From: Phoronis pallida
Lineage: Eukaryota; Phoronida; Phoronidae
Reading direction: 5' to 3'
Length of the DNA stretch: 10,227 bases
Assembly: GCA_028565715.1 (NCBI GenBank)
Contig: JAOXYC010248345.1
Location: 1-10,227 of the forward strand
A model generated the notes under the pieces. It was not told the DNA's origin, did not search any database, and saw only the letters and a program-made list of their open reading frames with translations. The translations under genes and the position numbers were made by a program. This document shows positions 1 through 8,060 of the stretch, piece by piece (position 1 is the stretch's first letter; each line of letters starts with the position of its first letter).

Positions 1-117
1 GAGGGGATTTTAAATCCAGTAATTCCCGAAACAAAGCAGGCATTATTTGTTTTATTATATACCCAACTCAACTAGCCTTTAATATTTGATGAAGAAAACT
101 TCAATTTTAATGATTAT

Positions 118-287
118 GCAAACCGGAACAAAATCACCGCGGTGCTTGTCAAAATCAGCGCGGTCGTTTTCAAAATCACCTCGGTGCTTGTCAAAATCAC
201 CGCGGTGATTATGAAAACGACCGCGGTGGCTTTGAAAACGACCGCGGTGATTTTGACAAGCACCGCGGTGATTTTCTTCCGGTTTGC
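118..287. repeat. 170-bp imperfect palindrome inside the array
   Basis: The left arm begins GCAAACCGGAA at 118 and the right arm ends TTCCGGTTTGC at 287. The centre of symmetry is 202.5, exactly the middle of the core at 200-205. Cores at 179, 158 and 137 pair with those at 221, 242 and 263. The outer 60 bp or so of each arm match almost perfectly; the inner part has several mismatches. The structure could extrude as a cruciform. The linkers are inverted too (CTTGTCAAAATC on the left, GATTTTGACAAG on the right), so this is more than the symmetry of the individual cores. Confidence 0.85.
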
Positions 288-483
288 AAAACCACCGCGG
301 TGATTTTGTTCCGGTTTCAAAATGAGCGCGGTGATTGTGGAATTACCGCGGTGGTTTTGTTCCGATTTGCAAAATGACCGCTGTGATTATGGAATCAACG
401 AGGTGATTACGAAAGCACCGCGGTGATTATGGAAGTACCGCGGTGATTATGGATGCACCGCGGTGATTTTTAAACGACCGCGG
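118..483. repeat. Tandem array of 16 palindromic CCGCGG cores
   Basis: The core is CACCGCGGTG, a 10-bp perfect palindrome, with variants such as GCGCGG, CCTCGG, CCGCTG and ACGAGG. Cores start at 137, 158, 179, 200, 221, 242, 263, 295, 326, 346, 378, 398, 418, 438, 458 and 478. Spacing is exactly 21 bp for the first seven cores, then a mix of 31-32 and 20 bp, then exactly 20 bp for the last six. The longer units carry an extra TTCCGGTTTGCA-like segment. Linkers are AT-rich, of the type ATTTTG, ATTATGGAA or CTTGTCAAAA. Open frames across the array, such as the minus-strand one at 114-320, are low-complexity readings of the repeat and not genes. Function is unknown. It could be a minisatellite, the internal array of a transposable element, or a cluster of binding sites. 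Confidence 0.93.
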
Positions 484-496
484 TGATTCTTCTAAT

Positions 497-1086
497 ATGA
501 AGGGAATCGCCTTCCATAATCACTGGGGTAATCCAGTCAGGTCCGTCATCGGCTCAGAGTCCGCAGGGCTTATCCCAGAATTTTATTATATAACTCATTG
601 GATAATTCTATGTAATTTATCTGTGAAAATTGGTGTTCGGACACTTATTGATAATCTTAAAAGGGCTCTTGTCAAACGTTCTCGTGAATATTACCGACAA
701 TAACTCTTATCAGATGTATCCACCCATTTACCTGGTGATAATCTCTGTATTAAATTATTTCTCAAATTTGCATGTTTCTATTGGGCTATTGAAGTGCTAA
801 GTCCAATCAACATAGTTTTTTGTCAATCGCCCCGTGGGTATACGGGGTTATAGGTCACCGATAACAAACGAGTAACTTAAATGCGTACTGGATATTATTA
901 GCACAGGTAAGGCAATGTTTACATTTGTGATTGGACATTCAGGAAACGATAAACATTAAACCACGACATGGCTGTACTCCACATTATATGTCGCATTAAG
1001 ATTTAGGTGGCAAAGTCAGGTAAGAATTCGGTACTTTTGATAAATTCAGAATATATTGGCTCACCCGAATCTCGTGGATGGTTTTG
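497..1086. other. No gene or named feature seen
   Basis: There is an open frame at 497-703, but it resembles no family I know, has no exon-like codon pattern and starts right beside the repeat array. I see no RNA gene and no clear repeat in this stretch. Confidence 0.5.
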
Positions 1087-1400
1087 TTAAAAACACTGTC
1101 TCTGCGTTATTCCGCTCAATCTGGCGTCTGAAATCGCAAATCAACAAGAAATTTTGTGTACGAATCCTTTGTTCAACAAGACAACTTACTTGCATGTGAG
1201 TAAAAACTTCAAAAATCTGCAAAGGGGTGATTCGAGAGCTAATTTGTGTTCGACTTTTTATCGGATAAAAAGCTCTAAAATTATCCCTATAGACTTTTTG
1301 GAATTTTTTTTCAGTGACTCGATCAGATGCAAGTTACAGTTATGTTCAACAAAGAACTCATATAAAAAAATTCTAGATTTGCATTTTGACGACGGAATGG
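1087..1400. mobile_element. Fold-back MITE-like element, copy A
   Basis: This is a diverged copy of a family also found at 4952-5717 and 8061-8387. The left end reads TTAAAAACACTGTCTCTGCG, matching TTAAAGATACTGTCCCCTGCG of copy B. Shared internal blocks follow in order: CAATCTGGCGTC, GCAAATCAAC, GAATCCTTTGTTCAAC, ACTTGCATGTGAGTAAAAA, TCTGCAAAGGGGTGATTC and GAGAGC. A short loop with TCGGATAAAAAGCTCT follows, and then the same blocks in reverse complement (GATGCAAGT, GTTCAACAAAGAACTCAT, TTTGCATTTTGACG). The right terminus is eroded. No transposase is encoded, so it would be non-autonomous. Open frames inside it, such as 1154-1450, are readings through the element. Confidence 0.75.
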
Positions 1401-1468
1401 ATTTTAAAGCATGGACGAAAATAAATACAACGATCAGAGAACTCGATTAGATTATTTACTAGTATCAC

Positions 1469-1494
1469 ATCTTCATCTTTATCTTTATCTTCAT
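1469..1494. repeat. Short TCTTTA/TCTTCA microsatellite
   Basis: About four units of a 6-bp pyrimidine-rich motif lie in a row (ATCTTCATCTTTATCTTTAT and onward). It is short and imperfect. Confidence 0.7.
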
Positions 1495-1721
1495 GTAAAG
1501 TTAATACCTTTTGCCATTTGATGAAGTCATGCGTTAACAAGTTATTTAACTCTACCTGGGAAAGGGTAATAAAATTGTTTATTTAACTAAGGTCACGGAC
1601 TAGTGCAGTTGTACTGTCTGACTGTGCAGAACACGCTTAAAATTTTATGAGGGGGATTAGGGCAGTGATGAACAGCTTACACTGTGTACTGATGTTATCT
1701 GTTCCCTGCCTAATACGATTA

Positions 1722-1750
1722 CATAACCCATACCTCGTATGGGAGTTATG
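1722..1750. repeat. Small hairpin
   Basis: CATAAC and CCCATAC are followed by the loop CTC, then GTATGGG, a small bulge, and GTTATG. This gives a stem of about 13 bp. No terminator or RNA gene context is evident, and it may be chance or a remnant of a repeat. Confidence 0.5.
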
Positions 1751-2940
1751 TGCTGGAGAGCAAAAGGAAATGCAATTACATGTGATAGGTGTCTGAGTAC
1801 ATTGCAGGGCCACTTCTGGCATAGGTGCAACGGTGAAGCTAGGAACCAATGCTTCCTAGCATGAAGGCACTAATTAAGTAATTTCATATTTGGTTGACGG
1901 TGCTTCTTAATGTGAATAGCAGAATTTGTAATTATCTTTTGCTAATTGGTTCAACTGCCCTTCAACTGTTTAAACCTACTACTACGGTTATAAAATTGTT
2001 GGTGTGAGTGACTGGACAGGAGCATGAATAAAGGCCCTGAATCGCAAAATACCATTTGTTCATTAGATGTGAGAACGTCATTTTTGTACTGAGCACGAGT
2101 ATTCAAACTGTCGTAAATAAAAACATGAGTACTGAGGTAAAGCAACCCTACCTTGATTTGGAGCGTTCATTGTATATTGAAAAGGTCAAGCCTAGACTTT
2201 TACATTAAAGTAATGTAAAGCCCAAGCCGATGTACCTATTCAGGTTAACATATACACTCCCATCATATACCTAGTATTATTAAAAGTAAACTTAAAATCC
2301 CTACGTTGCGCTGGGTATTATTGTTTAGTTTCTTATATTTCGATGGCAGTTAAAGTAAGTTTTTTGTTGATGGTCATTGCCTATCACGGTTTCCTGAACT
2401 ATCGAGAGTCTTTTGCCTGCTTTATAGTCTATGACTATTATTTTGATCTCGCTTTCACCAGGGAATTTCCCACTCTCCTCCGTGTGTTGTTTTTCCACCG
2501 TCTTCAATCTGCTCAATTTATCTTTAACAAACGTTGTGCTTGAGCTATTATACTAAACTTCAGAAAGAAAAGAACTCAGTGACTTTAACGAACTGCATTG
2601 AAAGGTTGGTGGTGCGTTAAAAGAGATCAATAGCGCGTTTTTGAATAAAAACATGAGCTATCACCCGTATCGGTCGAAAATGGACAAATAAAGCGACAAC
2701 ATTGTTTTGTGAACTTTAGCACATAAGGTTAACTGGACTCACGCAGGTGACCTGGGCGTTATTTTATTTACAGGAGAGAGGTTAACACTACTGTCATCGG
2801 GAAAGATGGAAAATAAAGCTTTTAACAATAGTTCAGTAAGTAAATTTAATAAGTTTACTTTTAATAGTTTATCCCCGTCACACTCAACACAAATTAACAG
2901 GAATGCCGTTAGAATCAGAATTTTTGGCCCATTCCTGCTA

Positions 2941-3105
2941 ATTCGAGGTGCGTTCCTGGAGTTCCAACTGGGTTCCCAGTGCGTTCCAGTCGTTTGGGCC
3001 AATTACGACAGCCGGTACGAATGTTTTGAACTGTTTCAACTAGATTCCGAGTATTCGAGCGTCGTTCCAACTGGATTCGAAGTATTCCAAGCGCATTCGT
3101 GAGAA
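2941..3105 (+). repeat. Degenerate minisatellite block 1, TTC core
   Basis: A loose unit of the form RTTCCAACTGG repeats in tandem. The TTC (or TTT) core occurs at 2942, 2953, 2962, 2973, 2984 and 2993, then at 3035, 3045, 3054, 3065, 3076, 3085 and 3096. The steps are nearly all 9 or 11 bp. Open frames over it on both strands (2806-3102, 2915-3214) are repeat readings, not genes. Confidence 0.8.
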
Positions 3106-3121
3106 AATCCAAATCTGAAAC

Positions 3122-3303
3122 CGCTACGAATCCTCCAGGAACGTTCCGCCGAATACAGTTCGAATCTGTCGGAATGCACCTCAATCGCTGTTGGAATCTA
3201 CTTCGAATCAGCAAGAATGCACTTCGAATGCCGTTCGAATACTACGAACGCCGTTCGAATGAACATCGAATTCAATCAGAATGTCCCGAACGCACTTTGA
3301 ATT
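3122..3303 (-). repeat. Degenerate minisatellite block 2, inverted
   Basis: This is the same repeat family in the opposite orientation, with a GAA core in units like CGAATGCCGTT. Cores fall at 3194, 3205, 3215, 3226, 3237, 3246, 3257, 3268, 3279, 3288 and 3299, mostly 9 or 11 bp apart. Because TTCGAA is itself palindromic, some units read the same both ways. Together with block 1 it forms a loose fold-back about 360 bp long. Confidence 0.75.
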
Positions 3304-3486
3304 GATCTGGAAATGACACAAAATACTACCAAATCGCTTAATTAGAATGATGAAAATGTCCAAGCAAGCCTTGCCAGAGGATAGCACTGTGGGATACAAA
3401 ACAACATGATCCAGGAGTGTCTGTACTCTTATTCCGCACTGATACTGAGCGGAAATGCTTTTTTATACCTTATTTGGGTCCATCGA

Positions 3487-3670
3487 GATTCCAACAACGT
3501 TCGCGATACATTCCGAGCGCATTCTTAGTAGATTTGTAGCGCATTCGAAGTAGTTACATGTACGTTCGTAGTATTCGAAGTACAATCCTGGGGATTTGAA
3601 GTGCATTCCAGCTGTTCCTACTTCGTTCCAACGGCATTCCAGCTATTCCAACGACATTCGAACTGTTTGA
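3487..3670 (+). repeat. Degenerate minisatellite block 3, TTC core
   Basis: The array resumes after about 180 bp of unrelated sequence. TTC-type cores lie at 3489, 3500, 3511, 3522, 3533, 3544, 3565, 3574, 3606, 3615, 3626, 3637, 3646 and 3657. A run of exact 11-bp steps occupies the first part, and 9/11 alternation the last. Weaker units may continue to about 3720. Orientation matches block 1. Confidence 0.8.
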
Positions 3671-4951
3671 ACGCCAATACGCCAAGAACGGACCAGAATC
3701 ATTCCAAATATTCCAACGGCGTTTGGACAACGCTGCTCAATTTAAAAATTCCCACCGGAATGCAGCTCGAATTTTGAAAACAATGTGATTCTTGCTGATT
3801 CCTGTCCATCCCTGCTGATTCAATGCTTTTCATTTTGTGACTGTCATAAATGGAGAGTTCAGTCACCAGCATTGAACACTGAATGACACTCTGTTGTCCT
3901 AAAAGTTGGCATATTCGGCAGCGTTTTGTTTTTGTACTTGGTCTAATTCTATGGGTTTTTGATAAAAAAATACATTGGATCTGTTGTTTGGATGCAAAGT
4001 AAGCAAGTGTCAATATTAAGCTGTTACTCTACCAAACATGGTGACGTTGCAGGAGCGGCCCTGAGAGATGAACTGTTCATTCTCATAGATTGTCATGCAG
4101 TCTTGTCACTGAACATAGGCCCCGGCATGGCCCGGCTCCAATATGACGGTTAGCACGATTTACAAGCCCTACCCTCTCATTTTGTTGGTGATTTGTTTCA
4201 TCACTCTCTTCACTGTCACCTATTCGTACCTCTTATATACGGGTGGTTTGGTTGTCTCGTAAAGTTAAATCATTGGTAACGGGCGTATCCGCAATTTGCG
4301 TTCAGAAACAAGTAGGCCTACCTACAATTTTGGGAACGAGCCGCTCCGTAGAGTGACAACTTTTCAGAGGTTGTCTGCTGGAAGATAGGATTCAGAAAAT
4401 CAAAGTTTTTCTAATATTGTGTGATAACATGATTCTTAACTTTTATCTGTAGTGATTTATTGAAATAATTCGTGCTATGTCTCGACATAGTGGCATGTGG
4501 AGAGCTAAACAATTCTTACATTCAACAAAGATGACGTTTTCAATATAATTTTAAAACTATGACATTTGAAATGGTGCATTTCATGAAATTCTGGAGATGG
4601 GTACATATCAAAATAAGATATTAGTTTTGATGCAAATTAACACCTTTGTAAACTGAATTTAAGTTACCTGTAACGGGTCACTATGATATTTTGAGCTAAG
4701 TCAACCTTACGGCTCTTCTAGAGTTCATGTAGGGTTACATTGACTATGACGTAGCGAAGTTCCCATGTGATATAATAATAACCAATCTGATAACTAGTGG
4801 TGTCACCTGTTGACCAGCATGTATGGGAAAGATCAAACCTGCTAGTAGCCTATATGAAGCATGGTATCAGAAAAATTAATGTTGCTCTCCCTTACATGTA
4901 CTTATGTGGTTGAGGAGATTTCATCTTTGAAATGTCTTTTTGTTACACTAT
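3671..4951. other. No supported gene
   Basis: The minus-strand open frame at 3699-4013 begins in the minisatellite tail and has no family signature. A plus-strand frame at 3959-4153 is likewise unrecognised. The rest is AT-rich intergenic or intronic DNA without clear repeats. Upstream exons of the SLC23 gene could lie here unrecognised, because its N-terminal region is poorly conserved. Confidence 0.5.
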
Positions 4952-5031
4952 TTAAAGATACTGTCCCCTGCGTTGGTCCCAATCTGGCGTCAAAAATCAA
5001 ATCAACTAGAAATTGTGTGTATGAGTCCTTT

Positions 5032-5482
5032 TAGAATTATAGTACATCGTTGAATATTGACAATGATCTTGAATTACTTCTTCTTGTACGAAGAAGACGG
5101 CGCCGACGAAGAAGAATGGTTGCGCAAATCAAAAGAAATAGCATAATCGGGTAATACCACCACCCTATACAGGAACTTTATTTTCACCCAGATAACTACT
5201 TAAAATAATTCCGAAAGACAGAGCCGGGGTCAATTTGATTTCATTCTTGGGATAATATATACAAGAATACGCACTTTTGATTGGCTGATTACAAAATGTC
5301 GTACGACAAAATAGAAACCCGACTATCGACACGCATTGTCGCATGCGACACCAAATGTCCGATACGGCTGACGCATCCAGCATAACGACACCGATGTTTT
5401 AATGCTTTCTATATTTGCACGCAACAATTTGTCGCAGCGTTCTAATGTCCTGTCGCATGCTGCAGCATGACCCCCCCCCCTT
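5032..5482. other. Foreign 450-bp segment within copy B, rich in palindromes
   Basis: This stretch replaces the inner left arm of copy B. It contains a hairpin CTTCTTCTTGTACGAAGAAG (5077-5096) and GGCGCC (5100-5105). It also contains three perfect palindromes: TGTCGTACGACA (5297-5308), TGTCGCATGCGACA (5337-5350) and CATGCTGCAGCATG (5456-5469). It ends in a run of ten C. TGTCG recurs at least four times between 5297 and 5455. The open frame at 5165-5383 (minus) has no recognisable family. It may be a nested insertion or a different internal sequence variant of the element. Confidence 0.6.
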
Positions 5483-5581
5483 AAGGGGTGATTTGAGAGC
5501 TTTTCATCCGAAAAAAGTCAAACCTACTCTTAAAGGTTAAAATCGGACACAAAAGCTCTCAAATTAGTGAAATCACCCCTT
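5483..5581. repeat. Inner hairpin of copy B
   Basis: AAGGGGTGATTTGAGAGCTTTT at the left (5483 onward) is mirrored by AAAAGCTCTCAAATTAGTGA and AATCACCCCTT at the right (ending 5581), with a small asymmetric bulge. The loop is about 45 bp. Equivalent but shorter versions lie in copies A and C. Confidence 0.8.
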
Positions 5582-5972
5582 GGCAGATATTTTTGAATTT
5601 TTTTACTCAGATGCAAGTAAAGTGTGTTCAACAAAGGACTCACTACAAACATTTCTGGCTGATTTGCAATTTGACGGCAGATTGGGACCAACGCAGGAGA
5701 CAGTAGCCTATCTTTAAGAAATGGTACTTCAAGCCTGATACACAGGAGGGCAGTAGTATTCTAACCACCGATCGCGTATGCGGTAGATGGTGGTTATATT
5801 TCAGTGATATTATTAAGTTTTTGTACCAGTATTCGTCTTTTTGACTGTTTACTTTTACATTGCGGTTAGAGTTCAATTCATGGCTGGTGAGGTCTGACAA
5901 AAGATCCCAAATTGTTACTAGATTTAAGTCTTCATTATTTTTATATCAAACAATAATACTCCATATTTACAG

Positions 5973-6149
5973 ACTGATGTTCCAAATGACGGTCATTCAC
6001 AGCCATCTAAGAATGGAGTGCCTGTTGATGCGCCACCTAACGGTCGCGCGGAATATGAATCCAACACCAAGTCGCTGACCCTATCTGACTTGCAGTACTC
6101 GGTCGACGATGTCCCTCCATGGTACATGTGTATTTTCTTAGGGTTTCAG
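5973..6149 (+). CDS. SLC23: SLC23 family nucleobase/ascorbate transporter, exon with QH-motif glutamine
   Basis: SLC23 proteins are plasma-membrane transporters that move ascorbate or nucleobases, with sodium in vertebrate SVCT1/2. This exon encodes 59 residues in frame. A hydrophilic, Pro/Asn-rich N-terminal tail leads into LQYSVDDVPPWYMCIFLGFQ, the strongly conserved entry into membrane segment 1. The last residue is the Gln of the family's QH motif. The acceptor is TTTACAG before 5973 and the donor is CAG/GTATGT at 6149/6150, giving phase 0. No initiator Met is expected within it, so one or more 5' exons lie upstream. Recognition is by motif memory; the family call is firm, but the subtype (SLC23A1, A2 or an invertebrate expansion member) is not resolvable. 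Confidence 0.88.
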
Positions 6150-6261
6150 GTATGTTTAAAATTTATTATTTTTAGTCTTCAAATAACAATCACCCATCGC
6201 GGAATTGTTTTCTATTTACACTCCAATTCTGGCTTTCTCCCATTCAACTAAACACACGAGG

Positions 6262-6801
6262 TTAACGTAAGTGTGAACGTTGCGATTTAGGCTATTTTTG
6301 GCACTTTTCGAACACAGATTTCTCCGCTAGTCTTCATGACAATTTAAAAATATGCTTTTTAGCCTTAGTAGAAGGGAAACGGGTCTTAGATTTTCTATTC
6401 ACCCTCCATTGCTGAGCTATAAAGCTTCAAAAATGAAGACTCATGAAAAACAAAATTTAAGAAAATTTTAGCTATAAAATTCAACATTTCCAAAAGTAAA
6501 AGAAGGGCAATATTTTTAGACCCATTTCCCTTCAATACACAAAATAGACTATATTAAAATAAAAACCATGCCCATATAGTATGTATTGAAATCCTTGTTC
6601 AAAAAATAGATCGAATTTTTTTAGTAAAAAAATTGGTGACATGGCCAAAATCATTTGTTTTTAATTTGAAGGTAACCAATAGATTCCAAATTTATTCACC
6701 TTTCAGAAAATATGTACTTTTTGGGGCAAAAATAAACAGCATTTTCTGTATGTCCTGAAAACTGACCCCCAGTCACTCAGGTTCACACTTAATTACGTTA
6801 A
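6262..6801. mobile_element. 540-bp TTAA-ended MITE-like element in SLC23 intron 1
   Basis: The left end is TTAACGTAAGTGTGAAC (from 6262). The right end, read in reverse complement from 6801, is TTAACGTAATTAAGTGTGAAC. These form terminal inverted repeats of about 17-21 bp with TTAA at the extreme ends. Further symmetric pairs lie inside: AGAAGGGAAACGGGTCTTAG near 6369 against AGACCCATTTCCCTTC near 6518, and CTATTTTTGGCACTTTT near 6292 against TTTTTGGGGCAAAAATA near 6717. There is no coding capacity. It shares the TTAA ends but no obvious internal sequence with the other MITE-like family in this window. TTAA is the target of piggyBac-type transposases, which is only a suggestion here. Confidence 0.72.
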
Positions 6802-7343
6802 AGTATTGAGAGACTTGAGCGTGAAGTACCCAGGGGAAAAGTTTACCGGATATGAGCATCAAACCTGTGTCTGAGTCCTAATTTGTCATACCATTGACCA
6901 ACCCCGTCTCATCTATGAAAGATTTGTTGACTCTTGTGGGCGGAAGCTAATGTCCGGATAAAACTCAACGTTCTTTTTTCAGTTTTTACTCGTTGAAGTG
7001 TTAAACGAAATCTCTACGTAAAAAACTATGTAGTAAAGTTAAACATCGATTCTTCATGCTTTCTCAAAGATTTCATTTTTTCCCTCCACACAGTGGACTT
7101 AAGCTTACATGAGAAAATTAAGTTAACACACTAATGGAAAATCTTTCCGAAAACGCGGTTGTATCCAAAGTAAATACTAGATAAACTTTATCAACTTGTT
7201 GATAAGGCAAAGTGGGTCGTCAACCAAAAATGAAGTTTTGTATCGATCTCGAATTACAAGAATTCAGAATTATCTATTTTGGGTTAATTTTTTGGGGTTA
7301 TATTTTAAGTAAATAGTTTGCACAAGTATTCATTAAATTTCAG
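6802..7343 (+). other. Rest of SLC23 intron 1
   Basis: AT-rich sequence without recognisable coding or repeats, ending in the acceptor AAATTTCAG at 7343. Intron 1 is 1194 bp in total (6150-7343), of which about 540 bp is the inserted element. Confidence 0.7.
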
Positions 7344-7476
7344 CACTATCTGACCATGTTTGGAGCAACCGTCGCCATCCCTCTAATTCTGTCGCCAGCA
7401 TTATGTACGGGAGAAGACAACGTCGCGAAGAGTGAACTTATATCCACGATATTCTTCAGAGTACATTCGGCTGCAG
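7344..7476 (+). CDS. SLC23: SLC23 transporter, second visible exon, with apparent frameshift deletion
   Basis: The exon opens in phase 0 with HYLTMFGATVAIPLILSPAL, completing the QH motif and the first membrane segment, then CTGEDNVAKSELISTIFF. After this the family normally continues with V-S/A-G and then L-Q-T-T-F-G-x-R. In frame 0 the sequence instead reads RVHSAAG. In another frame the same stretch reads ILQSTFGC plus AG, which joins perfectly with exon 3 to give R-LPIVQGG. So the 3' part of the exon is out of frame with the 5' part and about eight conserved residues are absent. The donor is CTGCAG/GTATTT. The direct explanation is a small deletion with frameshift. A sequencing or assembly error is the alternative. 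Confidence 0.82.
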
Positions 7477-7740
7477 GTATTTACAGTTTTGTCAGGCAGA
7501 ATGATTAAAATTCTCCTCCGTCTATATTTCTTGCAACATTGTCTAGCACGCTTTAGTCAACTAACAGAAGCTTGTCACGACATTTTAATTAGTTGCAAAT
7601 GCTTACAATGACCACACGGATACAAACATGATAAATCATTTCACACGTGTATGGCCTAGAATCATGACGAATAAAGAGTAATTTGTTTTTTGTTTTATCA
7701 CAATATAAATTCATTTAGTATAGTAATATTTTATTTGCAG

Positions 7741-7760
7741 ACTACCTATTGTATTTGCAG
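7741..7760 (+). promoter_or_regulatory. Tandemly duplicated 3' splice acceptor
   Basis: TATTTGCAGACTACCTATTG is followed directly by TATTTGCAGACTACCTATCG, a 20-bp tandem duplication that spans the acceptor AG and the start of the exon. Two equal acceptors result, with AG ending at 7740 and at 7760. The downstream one gives the conserved reading (LPIVQGG). Use of the upstream one adds 20 nt and shifts the frame. Confidence 0.85.
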
Positions 7761-7858
7761 ACTACCTATCGTCCAGGGTGGAACATTCTCGTTCTTCGCA
7801 CCAACATTCGCTATCTTGGGCGCTATGGAGAAGGCGTGTCCAAATTTCGTCTCACCGG
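7761..7858 (+). CDS. SLC23: SLC23 transporter, third visible exon
   Basis: Read from the second nucleotide, the exon encodes LPIVQGGTFSFFAPTFAILG followed by AMEKACPNFVSPG. The first part is a hallmark of the SLC23 / nucleobase-ascorbate family membrane core, and the invertebrate members I know of carry much the same wording. It starts with the last base of an Arg codon begun in exon 2 (AG/A) and ends one base into a Gly codon before the donor GTAAGA at 7859. The intron before it is 284 bp (7477-7760). The following exon, expected to encode an extracellular loop and more membrane segments, was not found between 7859 and 10227. The gene either continues beyond the window, with retroelement DNA in its intron, or is truncated. 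Confidence 0.88.
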
Positions 7859-8060
7859 GTAAGAACAATGTTTCTAAAATTTGAGGATACATGCGAATTT
7901 TTCTTAGAAAATGAAATACTATTACAACTTTGTGACTCATTTGATACTTCCACGCTAGGACTTTGTAATGTTTTCACCGGGTGTTTTCATCCCATGGGCT
8001 GCCGCAGCGTTCCAAGATGGCGCAGTGAGACTGCTAATTATTTATGTTTTTTTATCGGTT

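Larger units (their letters stand above)
1401..2940. other. Long stretch without a supported gene
   Basis: Several open frames of 60-90 residues occur here on both strands (1637-1849, 1951-2145, 2325-2516, 2343-2543, 2739-3002). None shows a family motif, two of them overlap as antisense pairs, and no exon with flanking splice signals could be recognised. The only structures noted are the microsatellite at 1469-1494 and the hairpin at 1722-1750. Confidence 0.5.
4952..5717. mobile_element. Fold-back MITE-like element, copy B (interrupted)
   Basis: Both termini are well preserved. The left end is TTAAAGATACTGTCCCCTGC and the right end, read in reverse complement, is TTAAAGATAGGCTACTGTCT, followed on each side by CCTGCGTTGGTCCCAATCTG. 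TTAA at 4952-4955 and 5714-5717 may be the target-site duplication or part of the terminal repeat. The left arm stops matching copies A and C at about 5031, after ATGAGTCCTT, and family sequence resumes at 5483 with AAGGGGTGATTT. The segment between is unrelated. The right half carries an inner hairpin (5483-5581) and the expected arm. No transposase is encoded. Confidence 0.85.

Noticed and set aside
114-320. Minus-strand ORF of repeating T-A-V-I/V-x-L/F units
   Set aside because: It is a translation of the CCGCGG array; the residue repeat simply mirrors the 21-bp DNA repeat.
1-530. GGGGATTTTAAATCCAGT near 4 and GGGGTAATCCAGT near 525 as flanking direct repeats of the array
   Set aside because: The match is short with a gap, and too weak to call a target duplication or element ends.
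2325-2543. Overlapping ORFs on both strands, including a hydrophobic plus-strand one
   Set aside because: Each is under 70 codons, they are antisense to each other, and no family motif or splice context was seen.
3699-4013. 104-residue minus-strand ORF
   Set aside because: Part of it is a reading of the minisatellite tail; the rest shows no known motif or coding bias I could judge.
8011-8023. CAAGATGGCGC, a YY1-like site
   Set aside because: A single short motif match without promoter context is expected by chance.
7968-8055. GC-richer stretch encoding FSPGVFIPWAAAAFQDGA, considered as a further SLC23 exon
   Set aside because: It does not resemble the expected loop after LPIVQGG...ACP and lacks a convincing acceptor. 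It runs into fold-back copy C.
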